DNA of 64,000 nucleotides from Methanosarcina sp. UBA289 (GTDB taxonomy: Archaea; Halobacteriota; Methanosarcinia; Methanosarcinales; Methanosarcinaceae). Location of the stretch: the NCBI GenBank assembly GCA_002496565.1, contig DAKJ01000003.1:1-64000 (forward strand), read 5' to 3'. A program made the translations under genes and the position numbers. The notes below the pieces were generated by a model. The model searched no databases. It worked only from the letters and a program-made list of their open reading frames with translations, and was not told where the DNA came from. Shown here in pieces: positions 36,991 to 46,094 of this stretch. How positions within the stretch are numbered: position 1 is the stretch's first letter; every line of letters begins with the position of its first letter.

Positions 36991-37811
36991 AAGCAAAAAA
37001 ATTGAGTATGGTCACCCTACCCTAAAAAGGCTGTCTGGTAATCCAAAATAGGCATGATACAGACATGTTCATATCAATTACCTTTACATTCATCTTTCAC
37101 ATTGAATATATTATATTGTCTCTAGGAATATATTCTCTTGGTCATTTAAAAGGTAAAAAAGTTCTTTTATACGGATCATTTATTTGCAGTTTCCAGAGAC
37201 TTGGGATTAATTAGAAATTGATGCACCAGGAGTTTTGGCAACTAAAGTTTTTATTTGATCAACAAAATATATAATTAACGTTTATAACATAAATTTACTC
37301 AATATTCCTTGAATATGATAATATCTTTACAGAATATCTATTGATTTTTGTTTTTGTCACTCAAGAGAATTCGAATTAACAGAAAATAACTTTTTATAAG
37401 CTTATTATTTGTGCATTATTGACACGAATTACTATTTTTTGCTGTTTTTATACTCATTGCCCTTAGTTTATAAATAGTATTCATATATCCTGAGAAAACT
37501 GATGAAACATAACACTTTTTTCTTATGACACTTTTTGCTTACAATTCTAGTAGAATATTGCAATCCATATGACTTTTAAGATCTAACAGTTATCTTCAAT
37601 CCCTTGACTAAAAAATTAGGATTTAAAATATAATAATAACTATTCGATAATATTAAGTAACATTGACTAGCTTAATAAATTGGATTTATATATTTAATCG
37701 AGGATTTCAAAGTTAATTCTTAACTGATCTATCAACGCTAATCTCAGATCAATGACCGTATGGAACTTAAAGCCTCCTTCTTGGGATTATTGCTGAGATG
37801 AAGCATTGGAA
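36991..37811. other. AT-rich intergenic region
   Basis: No gene was found in about 820 bp. It contains the right arm of the direct repeat (37098-37195) and AT-rich tracts, with TATA-like sequence at several points. Confidence 0.4.
37098..37195 (+). repeat. imperfect direct repeat, right arm
   Basis: Counterpart of 35011-35107; see that entry. Same orientation, about 2.1 kb apart. Confidence 0.6.
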
Positions 37812-38840
37812 ATGATTTCTGTGGGTGTTTCTGTGTTAAAATTAAGAAGCCGTTTCATAGCTTTATTGCTTGCCGTTTTTATATTAATGGCAAGCTCTGG
37901 AATAGGTGTTGTAGCAGCTGATTCAACTGGAGATAATTCAACCATTGTAAATTCAGATGAATATAATATTGAAGAGGAAACTACTGTTGTTGATACTTCT
38001 AATGATAATATCGAAGACTCCATTGTAGAAGAAGACACAATAGTAGCAGACGGTTCTACTGTAGTCGATAATACAGTAATATCAACAGACGATGATACTA
38101 CTTACATATCTTCAGATGATGATACCGCGTATGTAAATACAGATGATGATACTATTATAGCAAACAATTCTTCTGTATACGATGACGTTACGTATATATC
38201 ATCAGATGACGACACAAATATAAATGACTCATCCTATTACGAATATTCCCCCGAATCACAGACTAATATCCAGTATGAAGAGACAAATCAGATATATATA
38301 GATAATAGTCAAACTGTATCTGTTGATGTTAAAAATGACAATTCAGTTGTCAACAATATATATTTTGAATCAACAAAAGATTCTGGTAAAGCAACAGTTG
38401 TTGTTGAGGACCTGAAAGATAAGACTTGTTTAACTGAGAAGCCACCTGCAGGCACTGTATACAAATCTTTTAATATATGGATTGACAACGGTGGTGCTGC
38501 AAACAATATTGAAAATGCAGCTGTCAACTTTAAAGTTGAAAAGTCCTGGCTTAAAGCAAATAGTCTGGACGAATCATCCATTGTCCTGAACATGTATGAT
38601 AAAGGAAAATGGGTGGAAGTACCAATTACCATAACAGGACAGGATTCAAAGTATGTGTATTTTACAGCAGAAGTGTCAGAATATTCTTCATTTGCAATTA
38701 CAAGTAAAACTGTGGTTGTAAATACACTTCTTGAACAGTCAGATTCAAAAGCTGAAAATAATTCTGAAGAAGAAATAGATGGTGCAACAAAAAGTGAAAT
38801 AATACATCTTCTGGAATACATTATTGAATTGCTTAAATAA
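37812..38840 (+). CDS. secreted PGF-pre-PGF domain protein with Asp/Thr repeats
   Basis: A signal peptide (FIALLLAVFILMASSGIGVV, about residues 15-34) is followed by an acidic low-complexity region. This contains repeated Ser/Asn-Thr-Asp-Asp-Asp-Thr units (about residues 80-140) that could bind calcium. The C-terminal domain (about 165-305) matches the PGF-pre-PGF domain also found in the protein at 42940: a Tyr-Lys-Ser-Phe-Asn-Ile-Trp-Ile segment, AVNFKVEKSWL, SSIVLNMYD, and YSSFAIT near the end. Unlike that protein it has no C-terminal PGF and hydrophobic anchor, ending HLLEYIIELLK. ATG 37812 is preferred to TTG 37806; neither has a clear SD. It is probably an envelope or extracellular protein. 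Confidence 0.75.
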   Translation: MISVGVSVLKLRSRFIALLLAVFILMASSGIGVVAADSTGDNSTIVNSDEYNIEEETTVVDTSNDNIEDSIVEEDTIVADGSTVVDNTVISTDDDTTYISSDDDTAYVNTDDDTIIANNSSVYDDVTYISSDDDTNINDSSYYEYSPESQTNIQYEETNQIYIDNSQTVSVDVKNDNSVVNNIYFESTKDSGKATVVVEDLKDKTCLTEKPPAGTVYKSFNIWIDNGGAANNIENAAVNFKVEKSWLKANSLDESSIVLNMYDKGKWVEVPITITGQDSKYVYFTAEVSEYSSFAITSKTVVVNTLLEQSDSKAENNSEEEIDGATKSEIIHLLEYIIELLK

Positions 38841-38841
38841 A

Positions 38842-38869
38842 GGGAAGATTATCTTCCCACTTATTTTTA
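38842..38869 (+). terminator. terminator of the PGF-pre-PGF gene
   Basis: Stem GGGAAGA/TCTTCCC with loop TTA, starting one base after the stop codon, followed by T-rich sequence. Confidence 0.6.
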
Positions 38870-39001
38870 TGATTTTTATAGCAAAAAGAAACATAAGGTT
38901 TTAGCTTATATTTCTTTTTTATATGTCTTATAAATCTATTTTGGGATGGTAAACTACTGTAGCTGATATTATTTTGACGTTGTATGCATGATACCCATTT
39001 T

Positions 39002-39040
<39 letters not shown>

Positions 39041-39077
39041 GTACATATTTATTTATAGATTTAATTTCATAATTTTC

Positions 39078-39198
39078 GGCTTTGTAGAAATCTTCTGAAA
39101 TAAAGAATTTTCATTAAATTGAGCTAAATAGCCTGACCTGTTTTACTTTCTTATTTTCAGCCTATTGTAGCTGATTTAGATAGGTTTTCTACAGAGCC
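39078..39198. mobile_element. MITE-like 121-bp element with terminal inverted repeats
   Basis: The left end GGCTTTGTAGAAATCTTCT and the right end (reverse complement GGCTCTGTAGAAAACCTATC) form imperfect terminal inverted repeats with GGCTNTGTAGAAA in common. The 121-bp interior has no coding frame. A near-identical solo end lies at 29522-29545. This looks like a non-autonomous derivative of an insertion sequence; target-site duplications are not evident. Confidence 0.45.
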
Positions 39199-39241
39199 AC
39201 AAGTTCATTTTTATATTACATATAGATAAAAATAAACACAT

Positions 39242-41167
39242 ATGCTAGAAGAAAACAAAACTGCCCGAAACTTCAAGGAACTTAAATGGAGTGATCTCCA
39301 GGATTGGGCTGGAGAGAAAGCCACTGCAAAGGGGATCAAGTATCAGGAAGAAGGGCGGGTAAAGGAAATCAAATTCGCCTTCTCAGGCAACCTGGTCGCA
39401 CGGGTAGAGGGGACAATAGAGTATTTCACAGAAGTATCTCTAGAAAATGGAAAACTGAGTTCGGTCTGTACTTGTCCTGTTGGACATGACTGCAAACACG
39501 GAGTCGCAGCCGTACTTGAATATCTCGACCTTATAGAGCAGGGAGAAGATGTGCCGGTTGTTACTGATGAAGACCTCCTTATTAAAAGATCCAAGAGAGG
39601 ATTTGCAGGAGCAGGAACTTCCGAAGCCTCCAAAAATGAAGAATCTTCACTGGTTCTCCGCAAATATCTGGAACAGCTGGAAAAACCGGAATTAATCGAG
39701 ATACTAACAACGTTTGCAAAAAAAGACAGCACACTTGGCAAGTATCTGAGAGAGCGCCAGAGCTTTTCATCCGAAAATCTGGAAGGAGTTATTGGGGGTA
39801 TCTATTCCGAATTGGACGAGCTCTGGAGAAAAGTGAAGAGCTCTGATTTCTGGAGTTACGAAGGCGAAGATCTACCTGATTTTTCAGAGGTGCAGGTTCG
39901 GATGGAAAGCCTCCTTGATTCAGGCCATCCTGACGAGCTGCTTGATATTGGAAAAGAACTCATGGACCGGTATAAAGAAATTGAAGAATATGACGAAGAA
40001 GGGGATATAGGAACACAAATCTCCGACTGCATAGACGTGGTGTTCAGAGCTTTATCTCAATCCTCTCTTCCTGCACATGAGAAAATGCTTTATGCCCTTG
40101 AGCTTGAGCTAAAAGACGACTACAGCATTCTTAATGAACCTGCTCTCTGGAAAGAAGCCCATACTCAGGAAGAATGGAGGCTATTTGCAGAAGTCCTAAA
40201 AGTCCGATTACAAGAAGCTGAAAAAGAAAAAGATATCCTGTATGGCTCATACTGGGAACGAGACTATGTTGTTGACAGGCTTATAGAAGCCCTGAGAAAA
40301 GCCGGGATTTCTGAAGAGATTATCCCGATCTCCGAGCTCGAAGCTGAAAGAACAGGCAATTATACAAGGCTTGTCAGAGAGCTGCTTGATTCCGGGCAAA
40401 AAAAGAAAGCCGAAGAATGGATTTATAGAGGAATCAAAAAACTAAGAAAATATGAACCTGGCACTGCCTACGAGCTCTTGCAAATCCTTATTGAGCTTAA
40501 GGAGAAAAAGGAAAACTGGCTTTTCATAGCTGCCCTTGAAACGGAAGAGTTTTTTAGATTTCCCCAACTGCCCAGTTATATTAAGATGCAGAAAGCCGCT
40601 AAAAAAATTGGTAAATGGCTGGAGATTCGAGAGGCTGCCCTCAAGTACTTGAGATGCGGAGAGTTGCCAGTTAACCAGCCCAAAATTGCTGAAGAACTTT
40701 CAATCCTTCCTGACGTTCTCCCGAAAACAGGGTTACTGGAGAGCTCATTAGAAAAAATTAAACCTCCTGTCCTTGACCTGTTGATACGTATAGCTATTCA
40801 AGAAAATGATGCTGACGAAGTAGTCCATTGGTATGAAGAGCTTAAAAGTAGCAAAGGCGAAGCCGAAAAATCCCGCGAGTCCATCTTAGAAGATGAAATT
40901 GCAAATACAGTAAAGGAAAAATATCCTGCGATTGCAATTGAGATCTGGAAAAACATTGCAGAAGATTTGATCTCCAAAACAAAAGTAAGCTCATATGAGG
41001 CAGCATCAATATACCTTCGAAAAGTAAAGAAGACTCTGGAATCTATTGGAAAGAAAGAAGAGTGGGAAGCCTATCTCAAGCAGATTCGGGAAGCAAACAG
41101 GCTCAAAAAGAAGCTGCTTGAAATCCTGAATAGGCTGGAAAAAGCCCAAATTATCGCGAGTGAATAA
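39242..41167 (+). CDS. SWIM zinc-finger domain protein
   Basis: A 641-aa protein with a SWIM finger near the N-terminus: CTCPVGHDCKHGVAA (Cys76, Cys78, Cys84, His86), preceded by the usual beta hairpin. The rest (about 150-641) is almost wholly alpha-helical with Glu/Lys-rich repeats like TPR/HEAT hairpins (LLDIGKELMDRYKEIEEYDE; EEWIYRGIKKLRKYEPGTAY). SWIM domains bind DNA or protein partners. In this family the role is unknown; no nuclease or helicase motif is present. ATG 39242 follows the ATTT repeat and the MITE-like element by about 45 bp. It stands alone. Confidence 0.82.
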   Translation: MLEENKTARNFKELKWSDLQDWAGEKATAKGIKYQEEGRVKEIKFAFSGNLVARVEGTIEYFTEVSLENGKLSSVCTCPVGHDCKHGVAAVLEYLDLIEQGEDVPVVTDEDLLIKRSKRGFAGAGTSEASKNEESSLVLRKYLEQLEKPELIEILTTFAKKDSTLGKYLRERQSFSSENLEGVIGGIYSELDELWRKVKSSDFWSYEGEDLPDFSEVQVRMESLLDSGHPDELLDIGKELMDRYKEIEEYDEEGDIGTQISDCIDVVFRALSQSSLPAHEKMLYALELELKDDYSILNEPALWKEAHTQEEWRLFAEVLKVRLQEAEKEKDILYGSYWERDYVVDRLIEALRKAGISEEIIPISELEAERTGNYTRLVRELLDSGQKKKAEEWIYRGIKKLRKYEPGTAYELLQILIELKEKKENWLFIAALETEEFFRFPQLPSYIKMQKAAKKIGKWLEIREAALKYLRCGELPVNQPKIAEELSILPDVLPKTGLLESSLEKIKPPVLDLLIRIAIQENDADEVVHWYEELKSSKGEAEKSRESILEDEIANTVKEKYPAIAIEIWKNIAEDLISKTKVSSYEAASIYLRKVKKTLESIGKKEEWEAYLKQIREANRLKKKLLEILNRLEKAQIIASE

Positions 41168-41255
41168 AGAATATAAAGGAAATTTTGCCGGTAAAATGGA
41201 TTGGGAAATATATACGCTCAATTTTATATATTTAGAATGACATAATTAAAAATAG

Positions 41256-41452
41256 GTTCAGGCTAACCTTGACTTCAGACTCATATAGATTTCAGGCTAA
41301 CCTGAATTTTAGACTTACGTGAACTTCAGACTAATCTGAATTTAAGACTAACCTGAACTTAAGACTAACCTGAACTTAAGACTAACCTGAACTTAAGAGA
41401 CTAACCTAAACTTAAGATTCATCTGGATTTCAGACTAATTTGGCCTCTAAAT
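41256..41452. repeat. 17-bp degenerate tandem repeat upstream of the ferredoxin gene
   Basis: The unit AAGACTAACCTGAACTT is perfect for three consecutive copies (about 41342-41396) and degenerate on both sides for roughly eight more. Units abut without spacers, so this is not a CRISPR array. It lies about 100 bp before the ferredoxin start. Confidence 0.75.
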
Positions 41453-41550
41453 CCCAGATGTGCTTTGAAAATACAGATTTAAGATACTGATCTGAAAGAA
41501 TAGCATAAAAAAGTAAAGAAAAAATTTAGAAAAAATAAAGGAGCCATAAA

Positions 41551-41730
41551 ATGCCAGCAAAAGTCAAGAAAGAAGAATGTACAGGCTGTGGAACTTGCGT
41601 GGAGGAATGCCCTGTAGAAGCAATCACTATTGATGAGGACGAAGGTTGTGCAGTCGTCGATGAAGACGAATGTGTAGATTGTGGAGCCTGTGAAGAAGCC
41701 TGCCCCAATGAAGCCATAACGGTAGAATAA
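41551..41730 (+). CDS. 2[4Fe-4S] ferredoxin (59 aa)
   Basis: A small electron carrier with two clusters: ECTGCGTCVEECP and ECVDCGACEEACP, each Cys-x2-Cys-x2-Cys-x3-Cys-Pro. The acidic, highly symmetrical sequence starting MPAKVKKEEC is typical of methanosarcinal clostridial-type ferredoxins. AAAGGAG lies seven bases before ATG 41551. A close paralog is at 63712-63894. Likely partners are CODH/ACS, hydrogenase or Rnf-type complexes, none of which lies in this window. Confidence 0.95.
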   Translation: MPAKVKKEECTGCGTCVEECPVEAITIDEDEGCAVVDEDECVDCGACEEACPNEAITVE

Positions 41731-41827
41731 CCTTGAAAACCGGAGCTCAACGCTTTAAATAAAGTCTGCAAACAAAACCGGGTATTCGGAAGGAGGGCAC
41801 AAAGCTGGTCAGGTAAAGAAAATTTAA

Positions 41828-42304
41828 TCAACGCTTGAAAGCTGCTTCCCATTCTGACTTCCTATTTTTCAGAAATCGCCGGTTTGCTCCGCTTGAAGAA
41901 GGAAGGACTTTTGTTTCATACCCCATTGCCCTTAGAATCGGTTCGTATTCTCCGGATTTCTTGCCGTTAAAAAGAATTAGCTTTAGGTTCGGGGCTATTT
42001 CTTTCAGGATTGAAAATTGATTTATCTCTTGGTTCTTTATCTTGGAATCCTCGCTTCCTTCCCTTTTTCCGGCTTTAAAGACATCCCAGAGCCCTATTTT
42101 ATTACGTTTCAGAGTATCAAGCCGTTTTTGGTAACCCATATCCTGAAGGTCTTCTCCGATAATATTGCCAAGGAGCCTCCAGAAATCATTGCCTGGATGC
42201 CCGTAGTATTGATGCTTCCTGATAGAAACGTCACCCGGAAGAGACCCGAGAATAAGGATTTCAGTATTTTCGTCAGCTACTGCAGGAAAACCTTGCTTTT
42301 TCAT
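41828..42304 (-). CDS. DNA-deoxyinosine (hypoxanthine) glycosylase, UDG superfamily family 6
   Basis: Removes deaminated adenine (hypoxanthine) from DNA; family 6 enzymes were described in Methanosarcina. The 158-aa protein has motif 1 ILGSLPGDVSIRKHQYYGHPGNDFW (written in parts: LGSLPG, then QYYGHPGNDFW), KIGLWDVFK, and the C-terminal motif LPSSSGANRRF. The Ser-Leu-Pro-Gly and Asn residues replace the Asp/Asn pattern of classic UDG. It is convergent with the ferredoxin gene, about 100 bp away. Confidence 0.85.
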   Translation of the reverse strand: MKKQGFPAVADENTEILILGSLPGDVSIRKHQYYGHPGNDFWRLLGNIIGEDLQDMGYQKRLDTLKRNKIGLWDVFKAGKREGSEDSKIKNQEINQFSILKEIAPNLKLILFNGKKSGEYEPILRAMGYETKVLPSSSGANRRFLKNRKSEWEAAFKR

Positions 42305-42939
42305 TGATTAAGTAAGGTGGAACTTAAGGTTATTTCAAGCTTTGGGAACAAGAAACATTTTATTCAGAAAATAATTTTCTTTTTTCAATATTTTATATGC
42401 AATTATTTTCTTATATTGTAATTATAGCGCGTATGTAGGTAATTAGCTATTTTTATTTCAATTTCTAGTCTGTCTCGTTTTATAGGATTATACTTTATTA
42501 CATGGAGTTTAATTTTCTCAATATTTTTTGTTTTTGATTGTCTGCTATTGTATCTGTATTGAAATATTATATAGATTTGAATCTGCTAAGTCATTGCAGG
42601 AAACAACAATGTTTCTTTTTATTGGTTTTAATTATTATAGAAAAATGAGGCTACATAAAACATTGGATAAATAAGCTTAAGACATTAACAATAGGATTAA
42701 AACTGGTGCCTTAAGAAAATAGCTTTCTAACAGGAGATTATTTTTAGTAATAAAAGAAATAATATTGGAAATATAGGCAATTTTATATATTAGTGATAAG
42801 CTTGGGAACTAAATACTGATTTCGTATTTTGAAAAGGAGTATTATGTTTTCATACTGGATAATATTCACAGCCTAATCACAAATCTGCATCAGTAAAATG
42901 TGAGAGTTTTTTGATGTTGATTGAGATCAAAAATAAAAA
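42305..42939. other. AT-rich intergenic region
   Basis: About 635 bp with no gene seen. It separates the divergent glycosylase and NosD-like genes and is rich in ATATT tracts. Confidence 0.4.
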
Positions 42940-44808
42940 ATGTATTTTAGTCAGGTGTTAATTGTGTGGAAAATAACAAAATATAATCGCATAATGGCGC
43001 TGTTATCTGTCTTTCTAATATTAATAATGGGTTCTGGACTAGGTGCTGCAACCGAGATAATAGTACGCAACGGTGAATCCATACAGGTTGCAGTGGATAA
43101 CGCAACGCCAGGTGATACAATAATTGTAGAGCCTGGAACCTACAATGGAAACATTGTCCTCAATACAGAAAATCTAGTAATTATGTCTCAATCAGGTAAT
43201 CCTGAAGACACAATAATTCAAGGAGATGGTTTTGATCTTAAAAGTGATGCACAGGGGACAGTTATCAAAGGCTTTACTTTAAAAGGCACAGATAATTCTT
43301 ACGGAATAAATCTCAATGATTATGCTGACTGTACAATTGAAAAAAATAAAATAGAGAATTATAATACTGCCGTTAGCACCAGTATATACTCTACCTTTAC
43401 GATAAATAATAATGAAATTTCAAGTTGTGATTCTGGAATTGATATCGGTGAATCCTATAGCGCTACTGTCAAAGACAATACAATTTCAAATTGTAGAACA
43501 GGAGTCGTTGTGGGAGATTTAGGGAATGCAAATATTGAAAACAATATGATCAAAGAAAATGATAATGGAATAGCCTTAATGTACGAAGCTCGTGCTACTA
43601 TTGTTGGTAATAATGTAAACTTTAACAAAAAGTGTGGCCTTTACGATAATTCATATGGCGGTAGCACAATTTATAACAATTACTTCAATAACACAGTAAA
43701 TGTGATTTTTGGCAGTAATCACAATTACCCTAACACCTGGAATACTACAAAAACAGCCGCTGCAAATATAATAAGTGGCCCTCATATTGCAGGAAACTAT
43801 TGGGCTAAACCTGACGGAACAGGCTTTTCTCAAACACACTACGATGCAGATGGAGACGGTATAGCAGAAGATGAAGTCGTGTTAAACGAGAAAGAAATTG
43901 ACCATGCAGCCATCGTATCATCAAATATAGTAACACCGGAGCAGCCTGTAGAAACACCTAATGAGAATCAAACTGGAAATCAAACTGAAGCACCTAATGA
44001 GAATCAAACTGAAGCACCTAATGAGAGTCAAATTGGAAATCAAACAGAAATGCCCGCTCAGAATTTAACAGAGTTGCCTGTAGAGGGGATTGAAGACACT
44101 GGAAGCAGTAGCTCTGGCGGCAGTCATCACAGCTCTGGATCATCCGGTGGATCTGCAGGTGGATCTCCTGAGCCTCAGAAGAATGTTGAAGCTAAAGATA
44201 CAGCTAGAGTTTTCATTCCTGGTGAGAAGCTTGTATATTTCAACTTTACAAATAATGTAACCGTTGTTGATTATATTAGCTTTGAGTCAGAAAAGACAAT
44301 GGGTAAAACGACAGCAATTGTTGAAAACCTCAAAAACAAATCTGATCTTGTTACAGAACTTCCAGAAGGAAATGTATATAAGTCCTTTAATGTGTGGGTA
44401 GGAAACGGTGGTTATGGAGATTCTGACGATATTCGAAATGCAGCCATAAGCTTCAAGGTTGAAAAGGCCTGGATTCAGGAAAATAACATCAATTCGTCTT
44501 CTATTGTGCTTTATAAGTACGATAACAAAAATAAAGAATGGATGAAGTTGCCAGTAAACCTTACAAATGAGGACGATCAGTCCCTGCATTTCACAGCAAA
44601 TGTGCCTGGCTATTCTTCTTTCGTGATAACAGGAGAGCAAAGCACATTAACAACAGAACTTACTCAAACAGAAGCAGATAGTAAGGGAAGTAATAATGAG
44701 AGCAATACTTCAAGTGAAACAGGTGCAGAAAATCCGAAGTCACCTGGATTTGGCATAATCGGCGTAGTTGTCGGTCTAATTTGTGCAATCAGATATAAAA
44801 GAACATAA
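42940..44808 (+). CDS. secreted beta-helix (NosD-like) protein with PGF-pre-PGF domain and PGF-CTERM anchor
   Basis: 622 aa. Signal peptide about residues 20-37. A right-handed beta-helix (about 40-290) has repeated Asn-x-Ile-Ser/Glu-Asn-Cys/Asn turns and the GESIQVAVDNATPGDTIIVE opening. A DADGDGIAED loop may bind calcium. A linker of Pro-Asn-Glu-Asn-Gln-Thr repeats and a Ser/Gly/His stretch lead to a PGF-pre-PGF domain (about 410-565). The end is SPGFGIIGVVVGLICAIRYK, the Pro-Gly-Phe motif, hydrophobic segment and basic tail recognised by archaeosortase. It is thus a surface-anchored protein; the ligand is unknown. It shares its second domain with the protein at 37812. Confidence 0.85.
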   Translation: MYFSQVLIVWKITKYNRIMALLSVFLILIMGSGLGAATEIIVRNGESIQVAVDNATPGDTIIVEPGTYNGNIVLNTENLVIMSQSGNPEDTIIQGDGFDLKSDAQGTVIKGFTLKGTDNSYGINLNDYADCTIEKNKIENYNTAVSTSIYSTFTINNNEISSCDSGIDIGESYSATVKDNTISNCRTGVVVGDLGNANIENNMIKENDNGIALMYEARATIVGNNVNFNKKCGLYDNSYGGSTIYNNYFNNTVNVIFGSNHNYPNTWNTTKTAAANIISGPHIAGNYWAKPDGTGFSQTHYDADGDGIAEDEVVLNEKEIDHAAIVSSNIVTPEQPVETPNENQTGNQTEAPNENQTEAPNESQIGNQTEMPAQNLTELPVEGIEDTGSSSSGGSHHSSGSSGGSAGGSPEPQKNVEAKDTARVFIPGEKLVYFNFTNNVTVVDYISFESEKTMGKTTAIVENLKNKSDLVTELPEGNVYKSFNVWVGNGGYGDSDDIRNAAISFKVEKAWIQENNINSSSIVLYKYDNKNKEWMKLPVNLTNEDDQSLHFTANVPGYSSFVITGEQSTLTTELTQTEADSKGSNNESNTSSETGAENPKSPGFGIIGVVVGLICAIRYKRT

Positions 44809-44965
44809 AAGGTGCAGGTATAAAATTTAATAAAAAGTTACAGGAAAATAATGTTGAAAAGCTCATGGATTCAATGGAGTTCTCTCAAACTGAATTGAAT
44901 CCAGAGCTAATTATTTAACAAAATATGCAGCTTTGGTTAAAACGTATATGAAAAATATATTCTGA

Positions 44966-44998
44966 ATTAAAGGGAGAAACTCCCTTTAATTTTTACTT
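44966..44998 (+). terminator. terminator downstream of the NosD-like gene
   Basis: Perfect 11-bp stem ATTAAAGGGAG/CTCCCTTTAAT with an AAA loop, followed by TTTTTACTT. It lies about 160 bp after the stop. Confidence 0.65.
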
Positions 44999-45161
44999 AT
45001 TTTAAATAGTTTAAATCAACATCAACCGAAGTGAGTAAAAAAGCTTGTTATAATAGAATTCAGTTCAGGCTCACTAAAGTTAACCCAAGTTAAATAAGGA
45101 ACGAAAAAAATCAAATTGTTTAAAAAATCAAGTTAGCTAAAAATTAATTTAACAAAAAAAA

Positions 45162-45953
45162 TTAAATTCGGGCTATCTTTTCAGACAAATCTTTGTAATA
45201 ATTAAAAAGTTCTTGCCCCCAGACAAGGGCGCTTTTCTCAAAACTTACCATTTCGTGGTTATAGTACCTTCCTTCTTTAGAGACCATGGAAAGGGAGAGG
45301 AAGCGATCGGTAACAATGCTGGAAGCAAGCTCAATTTTCTGGTCGCAAACAAAAAGGCCTGTGTTTTTAAGATTTAAGAATTTTTCCACATCTGCCCTGT
45401 AATCGGAAACTAATTTTTCATAAATTGGCCTTTCCAAAACAAGCGAGACTTCAATACCTCTGATTGCGAGATCCAGATAGAGACTTGGATACCCAGGGCG
45501 GAAAATTGAAGAAATCTCCATAACTGTCCTGGAGCTGTAAAGAGGATCCATAATTTCAGGAGGATAATCAAAAATATGGGTTTTCTGAGGTAAAAGCTCT
45601 TTACAACTCCCGAGTTCTCCAATCCTATCCAGTAGGTGAGGAGGAAGAGTCCGTAAATTCTGTCTTGCCCAATAATCATGGTTCTCGTCGAAAACCTGGA
45701 AAGTGGAGAGAAGAGGCTCCATTTTTGGGACAATGAGCTTTCCTTTTACAGAGAGACTGTAACAATCTTCTTCTTGCACCAGAAGCCCTTCCTTAAGCAT
45801 GATGCGAATTTGAGCCATTATAGGACTGGAACTGACATTAAGTCCTTTCTTGATTTCTTCGATTGTCTTTGGCCCGTCCTTCAGAAGTAAAAGCAAATTT
45901 TTTCTTTTATCCGAAAAAAAAATTGTGTCTATTAACTGAAGTTCTGTACTCAT
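45162..45953 (-). CDS. Msr-type winged-helix regulator (FilR1-like), first of pair
   Basis: A 263-aa regulator with an N-terminal winged helix (about residues 1-75: FSDKRKNLLLLLKDGPKTIEEIKKGLNVS then PIMAQIRIMLKEGLLVQ, shown in parts) and a C-terminal DUF1724/FilR1-type domain (about 120-260). In Methanosarcina such proteins, MsrA to MsrG, activate or repress individual methanol methyltransferase operons. It lies next to a second regulator and upstream of mtaC-mtaB, so it very probably controls that operon. GGGAG lies nine bases before ATG 45953. Which Msr it corresponds to cannot be decided here. Confidence 0.82.
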   Translation of the reverse strand: MSTELQLIDTIFFSDKRKNLLLLLKDGPKTIEEIKKGLNVSSSPIMAQIRIMLKEGLLVQEEDCYSLSVKGKLIVPKMEPLLSTFQVFDENHDYWARQNLRTLPPHLLDRIGELGSCKELLPQKTHIFDYPPEIMDPLYSSRTVMEISSIFRPGYPSLYLDLAIRGIEVSLVLERPIYEKLVSDYRADVEKFLNLKNTGLFVCDQKIELASSIVTDRFLSLSMVSKEGRYYNHEMVSFEKSALVWGQELFNYYKDLSEKIARI

Positions 45954-46094
45954 TCAATTTAACTCCCTGAAAAGGATTCTGGAATAGAATCTGGATTTGG
46001 TTGGAAATTTAACTTTGAATTTACATATTTACTAATTACTTGCCGATTGGCTCACAAATTACCTTACAAACTGCCTTACGAATTGCCTTATTTA

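Noticed and set aside
41256..41452. CRISPR array
   Set aside because: The 17-bp units abut each other and carry no unique spacers; no cas gene is nearby.
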